Shown: positions 36,606 to 44,868 of the stretch, in pieces
Numbering within the stretch: the stretch's first letter is position 1
Layout of the letters: each line of letters opens with the position of its first letter
Assembly: GCF_030622045.1 (NCBI RefSeq)
Contig: NZ_CP130886.1
Coordinates: 3,485,557-3,549,556, forward strand
Source: Planctellipticum variicoloris
Lineage (GTDB): Bacteria; Planctomycetota; Planctomycetia; Planctomycetales; Planctomycetaceae
Direction: 5' to 3'
Length of the DNA stretch: 64,000 nucleotides
The notes under the pieces: model-generated
The model's database searches: none
What the model saw: only the letters and a program-made list of their open reading frames with translations
Told to the model about the DNA's origin: nothing
Program-made: the position numbers and the translations under genes

Positions 36606-37412
36606 ATGTCGCCCGTTCGCCTGTTGCTGACCGCCTGCCTGGCTACGTCGCTTGACATTTCGCTGGCCGCTGCTCACGACACCTGGCTGCAGTGCAATAT
36701 CCCGGTTGTCCGGGCCGGCGAAACCGTCTATCTCGACCTGATGCTGGGGAATCACGGCAACGAGCACCGCGACTACTTGCTCGCCAGCAAGATCGGCCTC
36801 GAGAAAGCCACGTTCAAGGTCATCGATCCGGCGGGGAGAGCGTATGACCTCAAGGATCGCCTGATCGACACGGGATACACGCCCAAGGAAGGCTTCTGGT
36901 CGGCCCGCTTCAATCCGGTTGAGCCGGGAATGCATATGGCGGTCCACTCCCTCGACCAGTTGGTGAACCACGGCACGCCGACCCGGGCGCACAAGAGCGC
37001 CAAGACGTGCTTTGTGGCGAGCAGGCTGCTGGATAAAGTCCCGGAGGAGAATCCCGGATTCGACCGCGTGTTCGGGCATCCGCTGGAGATCGTTCCTGAG
37101 GCGAATCCCGTCACACCGTCCGGCCCCGAAGTGCCGATCCGGATCAAAGTTCTCCTGAAGGGCAAAGCGTTCGAGGGGGCTCGCGTGTCGTTCATTCCGC
37201 GTGGCGTCCGGCTGGCGGACGGCTTCGACGAGACTTACGAGCGGAAAACCAACGCCAACGGTCGCTGCTCGTTTACGCCCAAAGAGGGCAATCATTACCT
37301 GATCGTGGTCCATCACAAGACGGACGAGGCCGGAGACGGGTACATGGCGACGGCGTATTCCGCTACGCTGACGGTGCTCGTGCCCGACATCTGCCCCTGC
37401 TGCGGGGAGTAG
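36606..37412 (+). CDS. Secreted DUF4198-like (NikM-type) protein
   Basis: The 268-aa product starts at the ATG at 36606 with a signal peptide ending near ISLAAAHDTWL. The HDTWLQ start is the typical first strand of DUF4198 domains, where a His near the mature N-terminus binds a metal. Further on come EPGMHMAVHSLDQLVNHG and a C-terminal beta domain with GARVSFIPRGVRL and GRCSFTPKEGNHYLIVVHH, and the protein ends in CPCCGE. DUF4198 domains occur in nickel/cobalt uptake (NikM) and in periplasmic proteins of unknown use, so metal transport is possible but unproven. The ORF is open to 36306; that extension is not signal-like. Confidence 0.8.
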   Translation: MSPVRLLLTACLATSLDISLAAAHDTWLQCNIPVVRAGETVYLDLMLGNHGNEHRDYLLASKIGLEKATFKVIDPAGRAYDLKDRLIDTGYTPKEGFWSARFNPVEPGMHMAVHSLDQLVNHGTPTRAHKSAKTCFVASRLLDKVPEENPGFDRVFGHPLEIVPEANPVTPSGPEVPIRIKVLLKGKAFEGARVSFIPRGVRLADGFDETYERKTNANGRCSFTPKEGNHYLIVVHHKTDEAGDGYMATAYSATLTVLVPDICPCCGE

Positions 37413-37558
37413 CGGCGCCGATTCCTGTTTAACGGGCCGCTGAGGTCGGTCGCCTCGGGCCGTCTCCAGCCGATCGTCAAGATCCTGAGAAGCTCGATGG
37501 CCCGGCCCCAGAGCCACCCGGCCCGAACCCGGCCCTTCCACAGATTGTCCCGACCGGC

Positions 37559-38815
37559 ATGACGACGACTCAGCGAGAACTGGCAGTTTCTATCGTCCAG
37601 CGCTTGCGCGAAGCCGGATTTGAAGCACTCTTCGCCGGCGGCTGCGTCCGGGATCTGCTGCTGGGGCGAGATCCCAAGGACTACGACGTCGCCACCACGG
37701 CGACCCCCGAGCAGGTGCGCCAGACGTTCGGTTATAAGCGGACGCTGGCGATCGGGGCCAGCTTCGGCGTGATCGCCGTCCTGGGAGCCAAAGGGGTCCC
37801 GCCAGTCGAAGTGGCGACATTCCGGACGGAAGGCCCCTACTCGGACGGTCGACGGCCGGAATCGGTCAGCTACTGTTCGCCCGCCGAGGACGCCCTGCGC
37901 CGCGATTTCACCATCAACGGCATGTTCTACGATCCCATCGACTGCCGCGTCTTTGACTACGTCGGAGGCGAACGCGACCTGGCGGCGCGGGTCGTCCGCG
38001 CCATCGGCGATCCGGCAGCGAGAATGGAAGAGGACAAGCTCCGGCTGCTGCGCGCAGTCCGCTTCGCCGCAGTCCTCGACTTTCAGCTCGATCCGGCCAC
38101 TGCGGAGGCGGTCCGGCGGATGGCGCCTCAACTCGTCGTCGTCAGCGCGGAACGGATTGCGCAGGAACTGCGGCGAATGCTGATCAATACTCACCGCCGG
38201 CGGGCCGTGCAGCTCAGCGAAGAACTCGGCCTGTTGCAGGTAATGCTGCCGGAAGTGCCGATTTCGGCGTTCTGGACAGGCACGCCCCCCCGCGTGCAGA
38301 CCATGCTGGAACTGCTGGAGCAGCCGTCGTTCGAACTGGCGTTTGCCACGCTGGTGTCGTCCCTGCCTCCCGAACCGACGGTGCGGGGGATGTGCCGGAA
38401 GCTGCGGCTGTCGAATCACGAAACGACCAGAATTGTATGGCTGGTCCAGAATCTGACTCTGCTGGATGACGTACTGACGTTTTCGCAGGCTCGGCTCAAA
38501 CGGACATTGTCCCATCCCGGCGCAGTCGAACTGGTCGCGCTGTCGCGCGTCCGTCGGCTGGTCATGAACGCCGATCTGCAGCCGGTCCTGTTCTGCGAGC
38601 AATATCTGCGGGAGACTTCGCCGGACGTGTTGAATCCTCCGCCACTGGTGACCGGCGACGACCTGATCCGGCTCGGCTGGCGCCCGGGACCGGAATTCCG
38701 ACCTCTGCTCGACCAGGTGCGCGATGCCCAGCTCAATGGGGACCTCGCCACGAAAGCTGACGGGATCGAACTGGCCCGTCGATTGCATCCCCCCGGGGAT
38801 ATTGATAAATCCTAG
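37559..38815 (+). CDS. CCA-adding tRNA nucleotidyltransferase
   Basis: The 418-aa product belongs to the class II nucleotidyltransferases of the poly(A) polymerase/CCA group. The GG motif and catalytic acids are in FAGGCVRDLLLGRDPKDYDVAT (Asp-x-Asp). Then come an EVATFRTEGPYSDGRRPESV loop, the RRDFTINGMFYDP motif and the EEDKLRLLRAVRFA template motif. The remaining helical part (LRRMLINTHRRRAVQLSEEL) binds tRNA. Since tRNA genes in this window do not encode CCA, this enzyme is needed to complete them. The ATG at 37559 is the only sensible start. Poly(A) polymerase activity cannot be excluded. Confidence 0.92.
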   Translation: MTTTQRELAVSIVQRLREAGFEALFAGGCVRDLLLGRDPKDYDVATTATPEQVRQTFGYKRTLAIGASFGVIAVLGAKGVPPVEVATFRTEGPYSDGRRPESVSYCSPAEDALRRDFTINGMFYDPIDCRVFDYVGGERDLAARVVRAIGDPAARMEEDKLRLLRAVRFAAVLDFQLDPATAEAVRRMAPQLVVVSAERIAQELRRMLINTHRRRAVQLSEELGLLQVMLPEVPISAFWTGTPPRVQTMLELLEQPSFELAFATLVSSLPPEPTVRGMCRKLRLSNHETTRIVWLVQNLTLLDDVLTFSQARLKRTLSHPGAVELVALSRVRRLVMNADLQPVLFCEQYLRETSPDVLNPPPLVTGDDLIRLGWRPGPEFRPLLDQVRDAQLNGDLATKADGIELARRLHPPGDIDKS

Positions 38816-38844
38816 GGGAATCGTAGTCGGGTGGCCGGGGCTGG

Positions 38845-38865
38845 AGCGTCTTCGCGAAGCCCCGG
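38845..38865 (+). repeat. Dispersed intergenic repeat, copy 2
   Basis: Same 21 bases as 29940-29960, again in a short gap between genes. Confidence 0.6.
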
Positions 38866-38945
38866 CGTTCGAAGTTGCCGGGGCCTCCCTTCCGTCCAGC
38901 CCCGGCCGCCCGAACCGTCGACGTCGGATCGCGTGGAATGGTTCA

Positions 38946-38970
38946 AGCCCGCGGAGGTGCTTCGCGGGCT
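38946..38970 (+). terminator. Hairpin upstream of the oxidoreductase gene
   Basis: AGCCCGCG (38946-38953) pairs with CGCGGGCT (38963-38970), followed by CTTCTGATTTCC. It may terminate the upstream nucleotidyltransferase transcript, or influence the leader of the gene starting at 38998. Confidence 0.45.
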
Positions 38971-38997
38971 CTTCTGATTTCCGGGAGCAGCTTCATC

Positions 38998-40101
38998 GTG
39001 TCCAGCAAGGTTCGCATCGCCATCATCGGCGCAGGTCTCGTATCCGACTTCCACCACGTCCCCGGCATTCGCCTCGATTCTCGCTGCGAACTCGCCGCCG
39101 TCTGCGATCCCAACGAGGCGCTGCTGGAGCAGCGGAAGAAGGAGTGGGGACCGGCGAAGTACACCACCGACTACGAGAAGATCGCCGCCGACCGCGACAT
39201 CGACGCGGTCATCATCGCCACGCCGAATTTCACGCACAAAGACATCGCCCTGGCCTGCATCGAAGGGGGCCAGCATGTGGTGGCGGAGAAGCCGCTGGGC
39301 GTGAGCTTCGAAGAAGCGCGGCAGATGTATGTGGCGGCCCGCGACAAGGGGGTCCGCCACATGACCGCCTTCACCTATCGCTTCGCCCCGTCGATGCGGT
39401 ACCTCCGACACTTGCTCAAGTCGGGCGGCTTGGGCGAGCCGCGGCACTTCCGCAGTCAGCGGTTCCTCGATCTCCCCGAAACAAGCTGGGGCTGGCGGCA
39501 GTACAAGAAGCTCGCCGGCGCGGGCGACCTGTATGACATGACGATTCACCGGATCGACTTCGCCCAGGACCTGTGCGGCCCGATTGAGAGCGTCTGCGGC
39601 GCCGTCAAGACGTTTGTTCCACGCGACAAGACTGCCGACGGGAAGCCCTGCGCTCCGTCAGAAGTCGACGACTGGTCGGCGCTGATCGGCACTTTCAAAT
39701 CGGGGGCCGTCGGCGTCTGGGAGGGGAGCACCCTGATGAAGGGGCACCACAACAACGGCGTCGGCTTCGAATGGGCCGAGATCAATGGCACCGAAGGCTC
39801 CGCGGTCTACCAGCTCGTTGACCCGAACTACATCCTGGTCGGCCGGCATGGCGGTTCGCTGGAGAAGTCACTCGTTCCGGCAGAGTTTCTCAAGCCGGCG
39901 GACAGCCCACGGAATCCGGCGGATGGGAAGCCGAGTACGGTCTTCCGCTACGACCTGATGTGGGAATTCGTTTCCGCGATCGTCGAAGGTCGCGACGCTG
40001 TCCCCGGATTCGACGACGGAGCCTCGGCCCAGGCGGTGGCCGACGCAGTGCTGCAGTCGTACGCCGAACGACGCTGGGTGGACGTGCCGCAGTCGTTCTG
40101 A
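38998..40101 (+). CDS. Gfo/Idh/MocA family oxidoreductase
   Basis: The 367-aa product has a Rossmann N-terminus (KVRIAIIGAGLVSDFHHVPG, then DIDAVIIATPNFTHKDIALA) and the EKPLGVSF motif, where Lys is the family's catalytic residue. A C-terminal alpha/beta domain follows, with DMTIHRIDFAQDLCG and the D-x3-H pattern typical of this group. It likely oxidises a sugar or inositol-type hydroxyl with NAD(P). The start is a GTG at 38998, with GGGAG about 10 bp upstream; the frame is open further but without a better start. A degenerate copy of its C-terminus lies at 42431-42626. Confidence 0.9.
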   Translation: MSSKVRIAIIGAGLVSDFHHVPGIRLDSRCELAAVCDPNEALLEQRKKEWGPAKYTTDYEKIAADRDIDAVIIATPNFTHKDIALACIEGGQHVVAEKPLGVSFEEARQMYVAARDKGVRHMTAFTYRFAPSMRYLRHLLKSGGLGEPRHFRSQRFLDLPETSWGWRQYKKLAGAGDLYDMTIHRIDFAQDLCGPIESVCGAVKTFVPRDKTADGKPCAPSEVDDWSALIGTFKSGAVGVWEGSTLMKGHHNNGVGFEWAEINGTEGSAVYQLVDPNYILVGRHGGSLEKSLVPAEFLKPADSPRNPADGKPSTVFRYDLMWEFVSAIVEGRDAVPGFDDGASAQAVADAVLQSYAERRWVDVPQSF

Positions 40102-40487
40102 ACCTCGCCGGCGCACAAGGCCGATGGCCTCTTCGCGGCGGACCGGGGAGGGAGCGTTGAACGCGCCCCCCCGGAACTTGTCGGCGGGTTTGTCTCGAAT
40201 CTGCGTTTGAAGCCAACTTCCCGCGACGCAGCCGCTGTGATCAAAGAAGACGTTGCGTAGCAGGCTCACGCAGCGGGTGAGTTGCGAGTCCGGCCGTCAG
40301 ACAAACTGTCTAACGGCCGGCAGACCGCGCCAAGCGAGAAATGCGTCGAAACATGGCCATTTCTGCCAAGATCGCAGTTGCCTTCCGTAGTTGTCTCGAC
40401 AATACTGGGGTTTCCCCAAATCCATCTGTCCACGCACTTCCTGCGATACTCGCAGCGCTCGCCTGTCACGCGTTACGGAAGCCGCAT
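40102..40487. other. Intergenic region before the first DUF1559 of the tandem pair
   Basis: About 385 bp. The plus frame of the DUF1559 gene is open from 40341, but the prepilin-like start is at 40488. The direct text GCCGGCCGTCAGACAAACTG has a palindromic look (CCGTCAGACAAACTGTCTAACGG, loosely). No gene supported. Confidence 0.35.
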
Positions 40488-41558
40488 ATGAGTTTTCCAC
40501 GGTCCGTTCGCAAAGGGTTCACCCTGATCGAACTTCTCGTGGTCATCGCCATTATCGCGGTCTTGATTGCACTGCTGCTGCCTGCCGTTCAGCAGGCGCG
40601 CGAAGCCGCCCGCCGCACACAGTGCCGGAATAATCTCAAACAACTGGGACTGGCGTTTCACAATTACCACGACACGTTCCGTTGCTTCCCGATTGGCGCG
40701 CTGTACGGGATCGGCCCATTCGGGCCGGTGTTTCCCGGGATCGGGACATCGTATTACGCGCGCCTGCTTCCCTATCTCGATCAGGCGCCACTCTACAACC
40801 GCTTGACGTTCAGCGGCGGATATCCGGGCTGGCCGGCCGCTGCACTTTGGGATCCTGGTGCAGCCATCAACAAGCCGGCCGTCAACGGTGTCGTCCTGCC
40901 CCCGCTCGTCTGCCCCTCGTCGCCGCTCCCCTCATCGATCCTCGACGGAGTCGGGGGAGCCGTCCAGACGGTTCCGTGCTACGTGGGAATCAGCGGGGCC
41001 GTTGACGAGGACAAGACCAGCGCGGCCACGCCAGCCGTCGACACCGACCAGTTCGTCGAATCGCGACAGCGGTCGGGGGCCGACTGCTGCTCCCCCAACG
41101 CAATGAACGGCATGCACGCAGCCGGCGGCCTGCTCACGGCCAACGAGTCGCATACGATCGGCAGTGCGACTGACGGCAGTTCCAGCACGCTGCTGCTGGG
41201 CGAGATTTCCGATGCGATGGTCGATCTGACCGGAGCTCGGCGCGACGTTCGCGGCGGCGTGCCGCATGGATGGCTGGGGGGGACCAGCGGTGCGGGTGTC
41301 GTGGCGAACTGGAGCGGCCCGATCGCACGGAAGTTCAACCTGACAACGATCCGCTATGCCCCGGGGACCCGGACATTCAATCTCCCTGGAGTCTACGACA
41401 ATTACGGCCCCAATAATCCGTTGATTTCAGCCCACACTGGCGGAGTTCATGCGTTATTCGCAGACGGTCACGTGGCGTTTCTCAGCAACAACTTGTTTCT
41501 GCCAAACCTGAAGGCGCTGGCCACGCGCGACGACGGCGTGACGACGGGAAGCGATTGA
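40488..41558 (+). CDS. DUF1559 family prepilin-like protein
   Basis: The 356-aa product carries the prepilin-like leader and cleavage motif [17 protein letters not shown], the hydrophobic helix, then [18 protein letters not shown], two Cys-containing blocks (VCPSSPLPSSI, ADCCSPNAMNG) and the terminal HTGGVHALFADGHVAFLSNN. The ATG at 40488 gives the normal short leader. It forms a pair with the lipoprotein gene 53 bp downstream. It is strongly similar to the protein at 43152-44192 (shared [16 protein letters not shown]-type core), which indicates tandem duplication. Confidence 0.9.
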   Translation: MSFPRSVRKGFTLIELLVVIAIIAVLIALLLPAVQQAREAARRTQCRNNLKQLGLAFHNYHDTFRCFPIGALYGIGPFGPVFPGIGTSYYARLLPYLDQAPLYNRLTFSGGYPGWPAAALWDPGAAINKPAVNGVVLPPLVCPSSPLPSSILDGVGGAVQTVPCYVGISGAVDEDKTSAATPAVDTDQFVESRQRSGADCCSPNAMNGMHAAGGLLTANESHTIGSATDGSSSTLLLGEISDAMVDLTGARRDVRGGVPHGWLGGTSGAGVVANWSGPIARKFNLTTIRYAPGTRTFNLPGVYDNYGPNNPLISAHTGGVHALFADGHVAFLSNNLFLPNLKALATRDDGVTTGSD

Positions 41559-41611
41559 CCGCCCCCGGCGAACTCTCGAATTCCTGACAACGGATCGGTG
41601 AAAGTCTCGCA

Positions 41612-42148
41612 ATGACCGCGCAGCCGGAAGCCGCTGATGACGCCTCCCACTGCGGATCGAAGCGAGAATTCGGACTTTGGAGGCGGCTGACTGGCCTTGC
41701 TCTCGCATTGGGCATCTCCAGCGCAATACTGTCAGGCTGCAACGGCGGCCCGCGCGCCGGTGGCCCGACCGGGACGGTCACCGGCCGCGTGACCATCGGC
41801 GGACAGCCGCTCGAGGAGCAGGTGGTCGTCACATTCCTGGGCCAGGACGGCTCGCCGGCTACGGCGCTGACGGCTCCGGACGGTCGCTACGAGCTGACGA
41901 TCCTCACGTCGAGATCCATTCCGGTCGGCCACTACAAAATCGGGATTTCGCCCTACGACCCGACCGAGTCGGCGGCTTCCGCGCCAGTGGACCCGCGACA
42001 AGTTCTCGACGTCAAAACCGGCGCCCCGACGGCCAGAACGCAATGGAATTCTCAAGTCCCCGCCAGATACGGCAATCCCGCAACGAGCGGACTCGAACGG
42101 GATGTCAGCGCGGGACAGAATTCGATCGACATTGATATTGACGAGTGA
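41612..42148 (+). CDS. Lipoprotein with carboxypeptidase-regulatory-like domain, partner of DUF1559
   Basis: The 178-aa product has a hydrophobic signal segment (TGLALALGISSAILSGC) ending in a lipobox cysteine at about residue 43, preceded by an unusually long N-terminus, so the true start may be downstream. The mature beta-sandwich has GTVTGRVTIGGQPLEEQVVV, TAPDGRYELTI and VGHYKIGISPYD, and the typical ending VPARYGNPATSGLERDV. It follows the DUF1559 gene by 53 bp and is probably coexpressed. Paralogue of 44299-44769. Confidence 0.8.
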   Translation: MTAQPEAADDASHCGSKREFGLWRRLTGLALALGISSAILSGCNGGPRAGGPTGTVTGRVTIGGQPLEEQVVVTFLGQDGSPATALTAPDGRYELTILTSRSIPVGHYKIGISPYDPTESAASAPVDPRQVLDVKTGAPTARTQWNSQVPARYGNPATSGLERDVSAGQNSIDIDIDE

Positions 42149-42430
42149 CAGTGCGGACCGTCAACAGGCTTGTCCACGCGACAAAAAATCCGGTTGGGAT
42201 CCCCCGAGCTCGGTCCAAAGCTGAAGATGATTGCCGCGGTTCAAGCCTTTCGACTTTCGGACGCTTGGCACTCCTCCGGAGAGATCTTTGACGTAGGGAC
42301 GCAAGAATAGTCCCACCGGCCTCGAATGTGCCGGGATCAGAGGCGATGAACACGTTCCACGGTTTACCAGTCTTTCGAGACGAGCTAAAGTCTGATTGAT
42401 CAGCAGGCGGAGCGCTGTACGAAGCCTCTG

Positions 42431-42626
42431 ATGCTGAAAGTGCGTCTCAACCCGGTGGACGAAGGGACGAGCCTGGTCTTCGGCCACGACCTGATGTGGA
42501 GATTGGCATTCGCGATCGTCGAAGGTCGGGACGCGGTGCCGAAATTCGATGGCAGAATCTCGGCCCAGGCGTTGGCGGATGCCGTGCCCCAGTCGTATGC
42601 CGGCGCGGGGCGCACCTGCCGTAGCC
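42431..42626 (+). pseudogene. Remnant of a Gfo/Idh/MocA oxidoreductase C-terminus
   Basis: The translation shows DLMWRLAFAIVEGRDAVPKF and ISAQALADAVPQSYA, matching DLMWEFVSAIVEGRDAVPGF and ASAQAVADAVLQSYA at the end of the oxidoreductase at 38998-40101. No upstream Rossmann half is present and the frame runs on without the proper end, so this is a leftover fragment. It suggests that a second oxidoreductase copy once stood before the second DUF1559 pair, or that the duplicated block included part of this gene. The preceding 280 bp (42149-42430) hold nothing recognisable. Confidence 0.75.
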
Positions 42627-42695
42627 AACCTGAGTCAGATCGTAACGGACAAGTTGCGGAATCAGACCCTTCGAGCAGAGCAGGGGGATTGTCGA

Positions 42696-42926
42696 ATGCG
42701 AATGCTGACCGGGGCTATCTTACTGCTGACAGCCGAGCAGGCATTTGCCCATGCGCACCTGATCGGATTTCCGCACGAGCTCTTTGTGCGTGAGGTGCTC
42801 TATCCGGCGAGCCTGCTTCTCGGTTGCTGCGGGGGGGGCGTACTGGTTTGGGGGCTGCTAACGGACCGCCCCTCGTCCATTGGGGGGGCGCCGGTGCCGG
42901 AGAGAATCGCCAGCGATCACGGGTGA
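42696..42926 (+). CDS. Small membrane or exported protein, unknown
   Basis: The 76-aa product starts MRMLTGAILLLTAEQAFAHA, a likely signal-peptide or membrane segment, then has HAHLIGFPHELF and a second hydrophobic helix (YPASLLLGCCGGGVLVWGLL). The ATG at 42696 follows a good AGGGGGA ribosome site. The histidine-rich region between the two helices is a possible metal site. It lies between the oxidoreductase remnant and a DUF1559 gene. No family recognised. Confidence 0.5.
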   Translation: MRMLTGAILLLTAEQAFAHAHLIGFPHELFVREVLYPASLLLGCCGGGVLVWGLLTDRPSSIGGAPVPERIASDHG

Positions 42927-43151
42927 TCACTGGAATGTGCGGCGATTCCCACAAGTTCGTATTGATTTGTCGCGAAGATCGAAGCATACTCGCCGTGCGA
43001 TCCTGCTGCTCGATATCTGTACTGAATCGTCAAGATTCACCCATTTTCAAGTCTCGGCGGAGCCGTTCGGCGTCCCCGCCAGAACGATTCCGAACGTTGT
43101 CGCGAAACTCTTATTTGCCCTTGTATCCCAGCTTTTCCGAGGACACCGATC

Positions 43152-44192
<1,041 letters not shown>

Positions 44193-44298
44193 GCGACAAC
44201 GCTCAGCAGAGTGGCCCCGAGGCTCCGCTGGTGCATGAAATATGCCCGCCAGCGGAGCCTGCTTCTTGGATTTCCTAACAGCCGGGGATGATTCGAGC

Positions 44299-44769
44299 AT
44301 GTGGCAATGCAGGCAATTCATCGGTCAGGGTCTGATCGCGGCCTCCGTGGCACTCCTTCTGCTTTCTGGTTGTGGGGGTGGAGGCCGTTCTGGTCCGTCC
44401 GGAACGGTCAGCGGCACGATCAAACATAAAGGGGAAACCCTGACTGACAAGGTTACCGTGACATTCCTTTCCGCCGAAGGCGTGGCTGCGACCGGGCAGA
44501 CAGACTCAACCGGTTACTACAGTCTTACTTACGAAAAGTCGCCGCAGATTCCAGTCGGCAGCTATAAAGTTGCAGTCACACCCTTCGTCGCCGCATTCAC
44601 GGCGCCGCAGGATCCGGCAATGTTCTTCGACCCCAAGACCGGGGCGACAAGACCGCCAGAAGCGCCAAAAACCAGATTGCCGTCGAAGTACGCAAATCCC
44701 AATACCAGCAAGATCGTGCGCGACATTGGAGCCGGTCCCAATACCATCGACATCAACCTGCCCGACTGA
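44299..44769 (+). CDS. Lipoprotein partner of DUF1559 (tandem paralogue)
   Basis: The 156-aa product from the ATG at 44299 (MWQCRQFIGQ) has a signal peptide ending in the lipobox LLLLSGC followed by a Gly run. The beta domain contains GTVSGTIKHKGETLTDKVTV, TDSTGYYSLTYE and VGSYKVAVTPF, ending with LPSKYANPNTSKIVRDIGAG. The frame is open to 44242, but the inner ATG gives a compact signal peptide. Homologous to 41612-42148. Same partnership with a DUF1559 gene as in the other two pairs of this window. Confidence 0.8.
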   Translation: MWQCRQFIGQGLIAASVALLLLSGCGGGGRSGPSGTVSGTIKHKGETLTDKVTVTFLSAEGVAATGQTDSTGYYSLTYEKSPQIPVGSYKVAVTPFVAAFTAPQDPAMFFDPKTGATRPPEAPKTRLPSKYANPNTSKIVRDIGAGPNTIDINLPD

Positions 44770-44868
44770 TGCCTGACAGCCAGGCCCGTATCATCGCTCG
44801 CGGCGTCCCACCGCCGGTCCCTTGCCTGCGGTGGGAATTCTCAGCTTCAGGGCAGACCGGTTCGGCTG

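Noticed and set aside
36303-38788. Long minus-strand frames (36303-37541 and 37313-38788)
   Set aside because: Antisense to the DUF4198-like protein and the CCA-adding enzyme, both with clear motifs.
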